DNA from: Pseudomonadota bacterium
Lineage (GTDB): Bacteria > Pseudomonadota > Gammaproteobacteria > Burkholderiales > Rhodocyclaceae
Reading direction: 5' to 3'
Length of the DNA: 64,000 nt
Assembly: GCA_008501585.1 (NCBI GenBank)
Contig: QQUN01000005.1
Location: forward strand, 1-64,000
Under the pieces are notes generated by a model, which did not search any database, was not told the DNA's origin, and was given only the letters and a program-made list of their open reading frames with translations. The first letter of the stretch is position 1. Every line of letters starts with the position of its first letter. Made by a program: the position numbers and the translations under genes. This document shows, piece after piece, positions 17,942-26,507 of this stretch.

Positions 17942-19907
17942 AGCGGGCGCGGATCTCGACCAGCTCGAAGATGTCCTTTTCGATCTCGGCATTGCTGGCG
18001 GCCTTGGTGGTGCGCACCATCTTGACATAGCGACGGGCCTCGGGCGCATACCAGATGTCGAAGTGCACGGTGGTGGGTTCGACATCGCGCATGGCGGAGC
18101 CGCCGGTGGCCCGCCGGGTGCTCCAGACCTCGATCCGCACGGCGTCAAAGCTGCCTGCCGGGACGCGAACACGGTCGCGGCCATCGACATTGGCGATGGT
18201 GCTCCAGTCGTCCCAGCGGCCTTCCAGCGTCGGCGTGCTGATGCCGCGCCAACGGCCGCCGTCGCCGGGCGGATCAAAGGCCGCCAGCCAGGGGCTGAAC
18301 TCCCAGCCGATGTCACCCCAGTCGATCAGCGTTGCCTGTGTGCCCGGTGAGCGGCGCAGGATGGCACGGCTGGCCTGGGGTGCGGTGATGCTCATCTTTT
18401 CGTACACGGTCGCGCCGTCGACACGATCGGTGGTGAAGTGCAGGGTGCGTGTCGGGCTGGTTGGCCACTTGCCGCGGCTGCGGTAGACCCAGGTTTCGCC
18501 GGGCCGGGGGTGGGGGCTGGCCACCGGTGCAGGCTCAGCTGCGGGTACGGCACGTACGCTCTGGCGGGCGCTGCCGCCGGGGCCGGTGGCACTCAGCGTG
18601 AGCGTCGCGGCGGCGGAGAGCGGCACCGTGATGCAGTTGCGCGCGGCATTGGGCAACTCACCAGGGCGCGGAGTGAGCGTCAAGCGGGTGGCGTTCTCGA
18701 CGCGGTAGCAGACCTTGGCACCGCCGGTTTCGGCGTGTGCGTCGAGGCTGAGGATGCGCGGCGCGGGGGGCGCCGGTGGCGGGGTGGGCTGTGGCCGTGG
18801 CGCCGGTGCCGGTTCGGGGCGCGGGCGTTCGGCGACTGGCGCCGGTGCCGGTTCGGCAGGCGCGGCGGTGTCGGCCTGCCCGGACAGCGGCCAGCCCACG
18901 GCCTCGCCGTTTGCCGGCGTGATGCTGAGCGTGGCGCGGTGGGCGCCCGCGGTGCTTGGGGCAAAGGCCACCGTGTAGCTGCAGCTGCTGTTGGCGCGCA
19001 CGGTGTCGCCGCAGGTGTCGACCAGCACCCGGAAGCTGCCCTGCGCGTTGTCGGTCAGGGCGGCGGTCAGCGCCGCGGCAGCGTCGCTGGTGTTGCGCAG
19101 GCGAAGCTCGCGGGTACGGGTTTCGCCGACGGTGGTGGTGTCGAAGGCTGCGGCCGGTGTTTCTGCGACGAGCCGGGGCGGCGGCGGGGCGGCGGGTGGC
19201 GCGACGGCAGGTGTCGGTGCGGGTGCCGGCTCAGGTGTTGGTATCGTCGGCGGTGGACGGTCTTGGTTGAGTGCAAACCACCCGCCGGCCATGGCGATGA
19301 GGAGTGCGGCAATACCGGCCCAGCGCCCCCATGCGCCCGCCGGGGGTGTCGGTGTGGTCGTCGGTGTGACGGGCCGGGCGGGCGGGGGTGCGGGCGGCGG
19401 CGGTGCGGCGGTGTGCTCCGGGGTGTCGGCCGCGCCGAGAATTTTCTCCAGCGTGCGGATCAGTTCGCCCGAGGTGGCGTCCCACTGCTTGTGGTTCAAC
19501 TCGACCGCCTGGCGACGGACCAGCGCTTGCAGGTCTTCGGGCAGATCGTCGATGGTCGGCATCGGCGCCCGGTCGAGCAGGACCGGCACGACACGGATGT
19601 CGCGGGCGAGGGCTGCACGGGTTTCGAGGCGGATGAAGTCGTGCGGGTCGTCGAGGCGGCGGCGACCGCTGGCGTCGGTGGCGGTGAGCCATTCGTCCCC
19701 GATCAGGACGATGAGGACGCGGCATGAGGCGACCGCGCCTTCGATGGCATCGACAAAGTCGGTGCCGGGCTCGATACCCTCGACATCCATGAATACCCGG
19801 CCTGCGCCAAAGTGCGCGGCGAGGCGGTCATACAGTCGGCCGGCGTAACCGGCCGAATCGTCCCGACGATAGCTGATGAAGATGCCATTCACCCTTGCGG
19901 CCCTCAT
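17940..19907 (-). CDS. TIR-domain protein with one TM helix, Pro-rich linkers, Ig/ASH-like domain and a C-terminal beta-rich domain
   Basis: MRAARVNGIFISYRRDDSAGYAGRLYDRLAAHFGAGRVFMDVEGIEPGTDFVDAIEGAVASCRVLIVLIGDEWL...DDPHDFIRLETRAALARDIRVVPVLL; TM WAGIAALLIAMAGGWFAL; LRLRNTSDAAAALTAALTDNAQGSFRV choice-of-anchor-like segment. Confidence 0.85.
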   Translation of the reverse strand: MRAARVNGIFISYRRDDSAGYAGRLYDRLAAHFGAGRVFMDVEGIEPGTDFVDAIEGAVASCRVLIVLIGDEWLTATDASGRRRLDDPHDFIRLETRAALARDIRVVPVLLDRAPMPTIDDLPEDLQALVRRQAVELNHKQWDATSGELIRTLEKILGAADTPEHTAAPPPPAPPPARPVTPTTTPTPPAGAWGRWAGIAALLIAMAGGWFALNQDRPPPTIPTPEPAPAPTPAVAPPAAPPPPRLVAETPAAAFDTTTVGETRTRELRLRNTSDAAAALTAALTDNAQGSFRVLVDTCGDTVRANSSCSYTVAFAPSTAGAHRATLSITPANGEAVGWPLSGQADTAAPAEPAPAPVAERPRPEPAPAPRPQPTPPPAPPAPRILSLDAHAETGGAKVCYRVENATRLTLTPRPGELPNAARNCITVPLSAAATLTLSATGPGGSARQSVRAVPAAEPAPVASPHPRPGETWVYRSRGKWPTSPTRTLHFTTDRVDGATVYEKMSITAPQASRAILRRSPGTQATLIDWGDIGWEFSPWLAAFDPPGDGGRWRGISTPTLEGRWDDWSTIANVDGRDRVRVPAGSFDAVRIEVWSTRRATGGSAMRDVEPTTVHFDIWYAPEARRYVKMVRTTKAASNAEIEKDIFELVEIRAR

Positions 19908-19956
19908 GCCTTCGTAATGCAAGCATAGCAGCGGGGCGCGGCAGGTGTGGTGCGGT

Positions 19957-20190
19957 TTAGTCCTCGGCGGGTTCCAGGCGGGCGCGCTGGCGCGCCATGT
20001 AGGCGCGGTGCAGGCCAACGATGCAGGCCAGGAAACCGGCCAGGGCGACGACGCCCAGCGTCATGCCGGCGGCGCCGGACATGAGCAGCGGCGGCGGTGC
20101 CGGCTGGTTGGCGGCGATGTAGATGCCAAAGCCGAAGACCATGAGGATGGGCATGACGGCGGTGCCGACGGCGAAGAACAGGACTTTCAT
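19957..20190 (-). CDS. Small membrane protein, two predicted TM helices
   Basis: MKVLFFAVGTAVMPILMVFGFGIYIAANQ...GMTLGVVALAGFLACIVGLHRAYMARQRARLEPAED. Confidence 0.65.
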   Translation of the reverse strand: MKVLFFAVGTAVMPILMVFGFGIYIAANQPAPPPLLMSGAAGMTLGVVALAGFLACIVGLHRAYMARQRARLEPAED

Positions 20191-20224
20191 ACGGTGGCTC
20201 GGAGTGTGTGTGTGACAGGCGCGG

Positions 20225-21067
20225 TTAGCGGTTGCGTTTGGCCATGTAGGCGAGGCGTTCGAACAGATGGACATCCTGCTCGTTCTTGAGCAGGGCGCCG
20301 TGCATTGGCGGCAAGGCGGTATCGCCGTCGCGTGCGTGCAGCGCCTCGGGCGGGAGGTCTTCGGCCATCAGCAGCTTGAGCCAGTCGATCAGTTCGGAGG
20401 TGGAGGGCTTTTTCTTGAGACCGGGAATGCTGCGCAGGCCGAAGAAGACCTCCAGCGCTTCCTTGACCAGGGCCGGCTTGATGCCCGGGTAATGGACGTC
20501 AACGATCTGCTGCATGGTGTCGGCGTCGGGGAACTGGATGTAGTGGAAGAAGCAGCGGCGCAGGAACGCGTCGGGCAGCTCCTTTTCGTTGTTGGAGGTG
20601 ATGACGACGATCGGACGCTGGCGCGCGGCGATGGTCTGGCGCGTTTCATACACATGGAACTCCATGCGGTCGAGCTCGCGCAGCAGGTCGTTGGGGAACT
20701 CGATGTCGGCCTTGTCGATCTCGTCGATCAGCACCACGCAGGGCGTGTCCTGCTCGAAAGCCTGCCACAGCACGCCCTTGACGATGTAGTTGGCGATGTC
20801 CTTGACCTTGTCGTCGCCCAGTTGCGAGTCGCGCAGGCGCGAGACTGCATCGTATTCGTACAGACCGTGCTGCGCCTTGGTGGTGGACTTGATGTGCCAT
20901 TGCAGCAAGGGCAGCCCGAGCGCGGCGGCCACTTCTTCGGCCAGCATGGTCTTGCCGGTGCCGGGTTCGCCCTTGATCAGCAAGGGGCGCTGCAATGTGA
21001 TGGCTGCGTTCACCGCCAGTTTCAGGTCGTCTGTGGCGACATAGCTGTCGCTGCCTTCGAATCGCAT
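20225..21067 (-). CDS. MoxR-family AAA ATPase
   Basis: AITLQRPLLIKGEPGTGKTMLAEEVAAALG; VVLIDEIDKADIEFPNDLLRELDRMEFHV; VITSNNEKELPDAFLRRCFFHYI. Confidence 0.93.
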   Translation of the reverse strand: MRFEGSDSYVATDDLKLAVNAAITLQRPLLIKGEPGTGKTMLAEEVAAALGLPLLQWHIKSTTKAQHGLYEYDAVSRLRDSQLGDDKVKDIANYIVKGVLWQAFEQDTPCVVLIDEIDKADIEFPNDLLRELDRMEFHVYETRQTIAARQRPIVVITSNNEKELPDAFLRRCFFHYIQFPDADTMQQIVDVHYPGIKPALVKEALEVFFGLRSIPGLKKKPSTSELIDWLKLLMAEDLPPEALHARDGDTALPPMHGALLKNEQDVHLFERLAYMAKRNR

Positions 21068-21242
21068 GGAGAGTCCTGTCGCTTCGGGGGTCGTCGAAGC
21101 GCTGATTATATGCGCCGCAGCAGGGCTTGTCAGAATCGAACGAGTGTTTGATTTATGGTCATCGGCGGGCTAAGTTGCTGCTGTACGGGTGTGGCAGGGG
21201 CGCCGGTGCGAAGGACCCAAAACAATGACAAGGAGACGTTTC

Positions 21243-22175
21243 ATGAGAGCTATTCGTCACATTGGCGCCGCGCTGGTGCTGTCGGCGACCTGCGCCATGG
21301 CGCATGCAGGCTTCTCGTCGCTGGTGGTGATCGGCGACAGCCTGTCGGACAACGGAAATGTGTCGGCGCTCACCGGCGGGTCGATACCGCCGGCGCCGTA
21401 TGTGGGGGGGCGCTTCAGCAACGGGCCGGTGGCCGCCGAGGCGATGGCCGGCGCGCTCGGCATCGGCTTGCAGGACTTTGCCTTCGGCGGGGCGAAAACC
21501 GGGACCGATCTGGCGGGCAACGACAGCTACCTGTGGAACCTCGGTCTCAACAACACGGGCATGGGCGCGCAAGTCGGCATGTTTGCCGCCAGCCTCGGCG
21601 GTGCGTCGGCGGACCCCGGCGCCTTGTACATGGTGTGGGGCGGGCCAAACGATTTCTTCGAGCCGACCATGACGCCAGCGATGTCGGCGGGCCATATCGG
21701 GTCGATCATCTCCAGCCTGTACGGCCTGGGCGCGCGCAGCTTCTTCGTTCCGAACATGCCGGACCTGGGCAGTACGCCCGAGTTCCTCGGCACGGCCCTG
21801 GCGCCGACGATGACCGGGGCGACGCTGGCCTTCAACGCGCTGCTCGATGCCGAGATCCTGGGCCTCGGGCTGGTCTTGCCGGATGCGAGCTTCATCCGCT
21901 TCGACACCTTCAACTACTTCGCGCAGGTGCTGTCGCGGCCGGATGACTTCGGCTTCGTCAATGTCGCCTCGGCCTGTATTTCCGATCTTGCATGCGTGCT
22001 CAATCCGGCCGTTCAGGCACAGACCTTGTTCTGGGATGGCGTGCATCCGACCACGGCGGGGCATGCCGCACTCGGGCTGGCGTTCGTGCGCGCGATCCCG
22101 GAGCCGTCGACCGCGCTGCTGCTCTTCGGTGCGTTGGCGGCGGTGGGCGTCACGGGGGGGCGTCGCCGGGCCTGA
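21243..22175 (+). CDS. SGNH/GDSL-family esterase with PEP-CTERM sorting signal
   Basis: Signal peptide; VIGDSLSDNGNVSAL block I; DGVHPTTAGHAAL block V; C-terminus IPEPSTALLLFGALAAVGVTGGRRRA; AAGGAGA RBS. Confidence 0.9.
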   Translation: MRAIRHIGAALVLSATCAMAHAGFSSLVVIGDSLSDNGNVSALTGGSIPPAPYVGGRFSNGPVAAEAMAGALGIGLQDFAFGGAKTGTDLAGNDSYLWNLGLNNTGMGAQVGMFAASLGGASADPGALYMVWGGPNDFFEPTMTPAMSAGHIGSIISSLYGLGARSFFVPNMPDLGSTPEFLGTALAPTMTGATLAFNALLDAEILGLGLVLPDASFIRFDTFNYFAQVLSRPDDFGFVNVASACISDLACVLNPAVQAQTLFWDGVHPTTAGHAALGLAFVRAIPEPSTALLLFGALAAVGVTGGRRRA

Positions 22176-22202
22176 GATCTGCGGCGGCATCGCAGATCGT
22201 TT
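22176..22202 (+). terminator. Probable terminator after PEP-CTERM esterase gene
   Basis: GATCTGCG-GCGGCAT-CGCAGATC then GTTT (short T tract). Confidence 0.45.
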
Positions 22203-22358
22203 GCGATGACGCCGGGGCAAGGGGGCGGAAACGGAAGCTCATGATTTTGTGTGGGTTTTTGTGCGCCGCAGCGAAACGAGAACGGTTTGCATCGGGCGGA
22301 AACCTGCCCGTAGAATCAGGTCGTCGTTTCCGCACCCCAACCCAACAGAGGAGTCTCC

Positions 22359-22679
22359 ATGAAGGGACGACGTCTTATCACTGCGGCCCTTGTGGCCGCG
22401 GCCTGTGCCCCCGCATGGGCCGTTGAAGGTAACGCCGACGCCGCTAAAGACAAAATATCCATGTGCGTCGGCTGTCACGGTATCCCCGGATACCGCACGG
22501 CATTTCCCGTCGTGTACCACGTGCCCAAGCTGGGCGGCCAGCATCCGGCCTACATTGTTCAGGCGCTTCAGGCCTATCAGCGCGGCGACCGGGACCACCC
22601 CTCGATGCAGGCCATCGCGGCCAGCCTGAGCGAACAGGACATGGCCGACCTGGCCGCCTACTACGGAGGGGCACAATGA
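22359..22679 (+). CDS. Periplasmic class I cytochrome c
   Basis: Signal peptide, CVGCH heme motif, distal Met region. Confidence 0.88.
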   Translation: MKGRRLITAALVAAACAPAWAVEGNADAAKDKISMCVGCHGIPGYRTAFPVVYHVPKLGGQHPAYIVQALQAYQRGDRDHPSMQAIAASLSEQDMADLAAYYGGAQ

Positions 22680-22999
22680 AGACGCAACGATGGTTGTGGA
22701 TCACCGTGCTGACCGTCGGTATGCCGATGTCGGCCATGGCCGGCAACGTGGCGGATGGCAAGGAAAAAGCCGCCGTGTGCGCGGCCTGTCATGGGCAGAC
22801 GGGGCAGAGTGTGTCGCCCGATTTCCCGAATCTGGGCGGGCAACATGAGGACTATCTGTACCGCGCGCTGCTCGACTACAAGGCCGGGCACCGCAAGAAC
22901 CCGATCATGGCGGCCCAGGTCGAGAACCTGAGCAAGGCCGACATGGCTGATCTGGCGGCGTACTTTGCCGCCCAGTCGGGGCTGTTCGTCAAACGCTGA
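22676..22999 (+). CDS. Periplasmic class I cytochrome c
   Basis: MKTQRWLWITVLTVGMPMSAMAGNVADGKEKAAVCAACHGQTGQ; start inside the longer ORF 22463..22999; overlaps preceding gene by 4 nt. Confidence 0.88.
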   Translation: MKTQRWLWITVLTVGMPMSAMAGNVADGKEKAAVCAACHGQTGQSVSPDFPNLGGQHEDYLYRALLDYKAGHRKNPIMAAQVENLSKADMADLAAYFAAQSGLFVKR

Positions 23000-23032
23000 G
23001 CGCTTGGCCGTGGGCCGTGCCGGTCGCCGCCG

Positions 23033-23464
23033 TCAGGCGAGGCCGGCACGCTTGCGCACGGCCTCGACATAGGCCGCGCCGTCGGGCGGCTGGCGGTCGC
23101 GCTGGGCGCGCCAGATCACCTCGCCGAGGCATTCGAGCACGTCGTGCAAGGCGTCGTGCCGGTTGCCCCTGCGCAGTTGCAGCTGCGCAAAGGCGGGCTT
23201 GAGCCCGTGCGGCTGGTTGATCGACAGCTGTTCTTCGATGGCCAGATGCAGTGACAGGTGCAGGAAGGGGTTGACCTGGCCGTCTTCCGGCGCGAAGTCA
23301 TGGTCGATCGCCTCCGGGTCTTCCAGCAAGGGCTGGTATTCCGGGTGCAGCTGGACGATATCCACCACCATGGTTTCGAGCGGCGTGAGGATGCTGCCGT
23401 CGCGGTGCTTACGCCAGGCGTCGATGAAGAACTGGCGGGCCTGGTCGCGTGAAGGATCAAACAT
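23033..23464 (-). CDS. DUF1841-family protein
   Basis: MFDPSRDQARQFFIDAWRKHRDGSILTPLETMVVDIVQLHPEY...NPFLHLSLHLAIEEQLSINQP. Confidence 0.8.
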   Translation of the reverse strand: MFDPSRDQARQFFIDAWRKHRDGSILTPLETMVVDIVQLHPEYQPLLEDPEAIDHDFAPEDGQVNPFLHLSLHLAIEEQLSINQPHGLKPAFAQLQLRRGNRHDALHDVLECLGEVIWRAQRDRQPPDGAAYVEAVRKRAGLA

Positions 23465-24131
23465 GGTCGGGGTGTCCGGGCGGTGGGAGATCGGTCTTGT
23501 CGCGGAAGTTGCACAGGTCGCGTACCAGGCAGCGCCCGCAGGCGGGTTTGCGTGCCGTGCACACATAGCGCCCATGCAGGATCAGCCAGTGGTGGGCGTC
23601 GAGCAGGTAGGGCTTGGGCACGCGCCGCAGTAAGGCGGCTTCGACCGCGTCCACATCCTTGCCGGCGGCCAGCCCGGTGCGGTTGGCGAGGCGGAAAATA
23701 TGGGTGTCCACGGCCATCGCCGGCTGGCGGAAGATGGTGTTGAGCACGACGTTGGCGGTCTTGCGGCCGACGCCGGGCAGCGCGGTGAGCGCATCGCGAT
23801 CGGCCGGCACCTCGCCGCCGTGGCGCTCGAGCAGCAGGTAGGACAGCGCCACCACGTTCTTCGCCTTGTTGCGGAACAGGCCGATGGTCTTGATGTGCTC
23901 GGTCACGCCTGCCTCGCCGAGGGTGATCATGGCTTCTGGCGTGGGTGCGGCGGCGAACAGCTTGCGGGTGGCGATGTTCACGCCCTTGTCGGTGGCCTGC
24001 GCCGACAGCACCACGGCCACCAGCAACTGGTAGGGCGAGGCGTATTCGAGCTCGGTCTGCGGATGCGGGTTGGCGGCCTGGAATCGCGCGAACATGTCGG
24101 CGATGGCCGCCTTGCTCATCGGGCGGGGCAT
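23457..24131 (-). CDS. nth: Endonuclease III
   Basis: LLVAVVLSAQATDKGVN; LPGVGRKTANVVLNT HhH; C-terminal CTARKPACGRCLVRDLC Fe-S. Confidence 0.96.
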   Translation of the reverse strand: MPRPMSKAAIADMFARFQAANPHPQTELEYASPYQLLVAVVLSAQATDKGVNIATRKLFAAAPTPEAMITLGEAGVTEHIKTIGLFRNKAKNVVALSYLLLERHGGEVPADRDALTALPGVGRKTANVVLNTIFRQPAMAVDTHIFRLANRTGLAAGKDVDAVEAALLRRVPKPYLLDAHHWLILHGRYVCTARKPACGRCLVRDLCNFRDKTDLPPPGHPDHV

Positions 24132-24138
24132 GCCGGCG

Positions 24139-24825
24139 TCAATGCTCCGGTACGGCGTCGGCGGGCGGCGTGACCGGTGCGGCGTGCTTGCGGGCGGCGG
24201 CGCGACTGTTGATCCAGTTGAACACCGCGATCAGGCAGCCGAGGGCGAAGAAGGCGCCGGGCGGCAGGATAGCGATCAGGAAGCCGGGGTAGCCCTCGCC
24301 GAGCACCTTGATGGCGCTGGCGCCGTCGATGATCAGGTCGATGCCGCCAAACAGCGTGCCGGCGCCGATCAGCTCGCGCATGGTGCCGAGCACGGCCAGC
24401 ACCAGCAGCAGGCCGACGCCCTGGGCGATGCCGTCGAAGGTGGACACCAGCGGATCGTTCTTGGCGGCGAAGGCTTCGATGCGCGCCAGCACGATGCAGT
24501 TGGTGACGATCAGCGGAATGAAGATGCCGAGCACCAGGTACAGCTCGTGCAGATAGGCATTGAAGAGCAGGTCGACCACCGTCACCAGCGAGGCGATGAT
24601 CAGGATGAATACGGGGATGCGGATCTCGTAGGGGATGAAGTTGCGCAGCGTGGCCACCGACAGGTTGGCCAGGGCCATTACCACGATGGTGGCAATGCCG
24701 AGGCTGACCGCATTGACCATGGTGGTGCTGACCGCGAGGATGGGGCACAGGCCGAGCAGTTGAACCAGGCCGGGGTTCTGCTTCCACAGGCCATTGATCC
24801 AGGTGTCTTTGCTGAAGGCGCTCAT
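24139..24825 (-). CDS. rnfE: Electron transport complex subunit RnfE/RsxE
   Basis: NGLWKQNPGLVQLLGLCPILAVSTTMVNAVSLGIAT. Confidence 0.95.
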   Translation of the reverse strand: MSAFSKDTWINGLWKQNPGLVQLLGLCPILAVSTTMVNAVSLGIATIVVMALANLSVATLRNFIPYEIRIPVFILIIASLVTVVDLLFNAYLHELYLVLGIFIPLIVTNCIVLARIEAFAAKNDPLVSTFDGIAQGVGLLLVLAVLGTMRELIGAGTLFGGIDLIIDGASAIKVLGEGYPGFLIAILPPGAFFALGCLIAVFNWINSRAAARKHAAPVTPPADAVPEH

Positions 24826-25508
24826 GGCTTGGTCTCTCCCGTGGCGGCGAGGTGTTCGCCGGTCCTGGCGTCGAACAGGCGGTGCTGGTTGGCCTCGGCG
24901 TAGGCCAGCGCGCGTGCGGTGGCAGCGACCACGGCGCGGGCGCTGATGGTGGCGCCGGCGCGGGCATCGAAATCGCCGCCGTCCTTGCGGACCTGCCAGG
25001 TGGCCGCCGCGGCGCTGTCGAGGCCGCGGCCGATGAACTGGCCGATCCAGGGCTGGGTCTTGTTCGGGTCCTTGCGCGGGTCGATATAGTCGCCCAGGCC
25101 CGGGGTTTCCTTGTGGGCGGTGGCGCGCACGCCGCTCAGGCGGCCGTCGGCGCCGACGGCGACGACCAGGTCGATGCCGCCGCCGTAGCCATCCGGCGCG
25201 CGGGCCTCGACGATCAGCGCGACCGGCTCGCCGTTCTTGCGGGCGCGATACACCACGCTGCCTTCGTCGACACCCAGCGCGGCCGGTGCGGTGACCACCA
25301 CGGTGTCGGTGAGCAAGGTGTTGTCATAGCTGTCCGGCGCCAGCACTTCGGCGATCAGCTTGCGCTTGACCTCGGCCACGGCGGCGTCGATGTCCGGCTT
25401 GGTGTAGCGGTAGGTCAGCGCCATGGCGGCGGTAAACAGCGAGGCGAACAGGGTGAGGATCAAGGCCGTGCGGATCGAGGTCCGCGTGGCGGTGTATTCG
25501 GTGCTCAC
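24822..25508 (-). CDS. rnfG: Electron transport complex subunit RnfG/RsxG
   Basis: N-terminal TM, FMN-attachment-like DARAGATISARAVV; operon position. Confidence 0.92.
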   Translation of the reverse strand: MSTEYTATRTSIRTALILTLFASLFTAAMALTYRYTKPDIDAAVAEVKRKLIAEVLAPDSYDNTLLTDTVVVTAPAALGVDEGSVVYRARKNGEPVALIVEARAPDGYGGGIDLVVAVGADGRLSGVRATAHKETPGLGDYIDPRKDPNKTQPWIGQFIGRGLDSAAAATWQVRKDGGDFDARAGATISARAVVAATARALAYAEANQHRLFDARTGEHLAATGETKP

Positions 25509-25512
25509 GCGC

Positions 25513-26505
25513 TCAGTCTCCCTTGTGGCCGAACACGCGCGGCTGGGTCTTCATGTCGATCAGCGGCACGCACAGGTTCATCAGCAGCACGGCGAAGGCG
25601 ATGCCGTCCGGGTAGGCGCCGAAGTTGCGGATCAGCCAGGTGATGAGCGCCACGCTGGCGGCGAAGATCAGCTTGCCGCGCGGGGTGGTGGCGCCCGAGA
25701 CCGGGTCGGTCACGATGAAGAAGGCCGCCAGCAGGCTGCCGCCGCTGAGCAGGTGGAACAGCGGCGAGGCGAAGTGTGCCGGGCTGGCGAGCCAGAACAG
25801 GCCGGATACGACCACCAGGCCGGCGATGAAGGCGGTCGGCAGGTGCCAGGTGATGACGCGACGCTGGATCAGGAAGAGGCCGCCGATCAGATAGCCCAGG
25901 CCGATCCATTCCCAACCGCGGCCGCCGGCGAGGCCGAAGGCGCTGCCGGACAGGATGTCGCCCACCGCCGTGCCGGCGCGCAGGCCGGTGCGCAGCGCGT
26001 CGAGCGGGGTGGCGCCGGTGACGGCGTCGAGGCTCGCGCCGCCGATCAATTGCAGGTGAGTACCCAGATCCAGCCAGCCGGCCGCCGGCCACTGCGACAT
26101 GGCCGAGGGGTAGGCGACGATCATCAGGCAGTAGGCCGCCATGGCCGGGTTGAAGGGGTTCTGCCCCAGGCCGCCGTAGAGGTGCTTGACGGCGCCGATG
26201 GACAGCACGGTGGCGAGGATGAGGATCCACGCCGGCACGATGGTCGGGAAGGTCAGCGCGATCAGCCAGGCGGTCACCACGGCCGACAGGTCGGAGACAT
26301 ACAGGCCCACCGGCTTCTTGCGTAGGCGCAACACGGCGGCTTCGGCGGAGACGGCGCTGAGCGTGGCGATGGCGATATTGACCACGATGCCGGGCCCGAA
26401 CTGCCAGACATACAGGCCAATGGCCGGCAACAGCGCCACCAGCACGGTGAACATCACCTGCTGCACGCTGGTGGGTTGGCGAACGAAGGGGGAGGTCAGC
26501 ATCAA
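25513..26505 (-). CDS. rnfD: Electron transport complex subunit RnfD/RsxD
   Basis: MLTSPFVRQPTSVQQVMFTVLVALLPA; NPFNPAMAAYC; GATPLDALRTG. Confidence 0.95.
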   Translation of the reverse strand: MMLTSPFVRQPTSVQQVMFTVLVALLPAIGLYVWQFGPGIVVNIAIATLSAVSAEAAVLRLRKKPVGLYVSDLSAVVTAWLIALTFPTIVPAWILILATVLSIGAVKHLYGGLGQNPFNPAMAAYCLMIVAYPSAMSQWPAAGWLDLGTHLQLIGGASLDAVTGATPLDALRTGLRAGTAVGDILSGSAFGLAGGRGWEWIGLGYLIGGLFLIQRRVITWHLPTAFIAGLVVVSGLFWLASPAHFASPLFHLLSGGSLLAAFFIVTDPVSGATTPRGKLIFAASVALITWLIRNFGAYPDGIAFAVLLMNLCVPLIDMKTQPRVFGHKGD

Positions 26506-26507
26506 TG

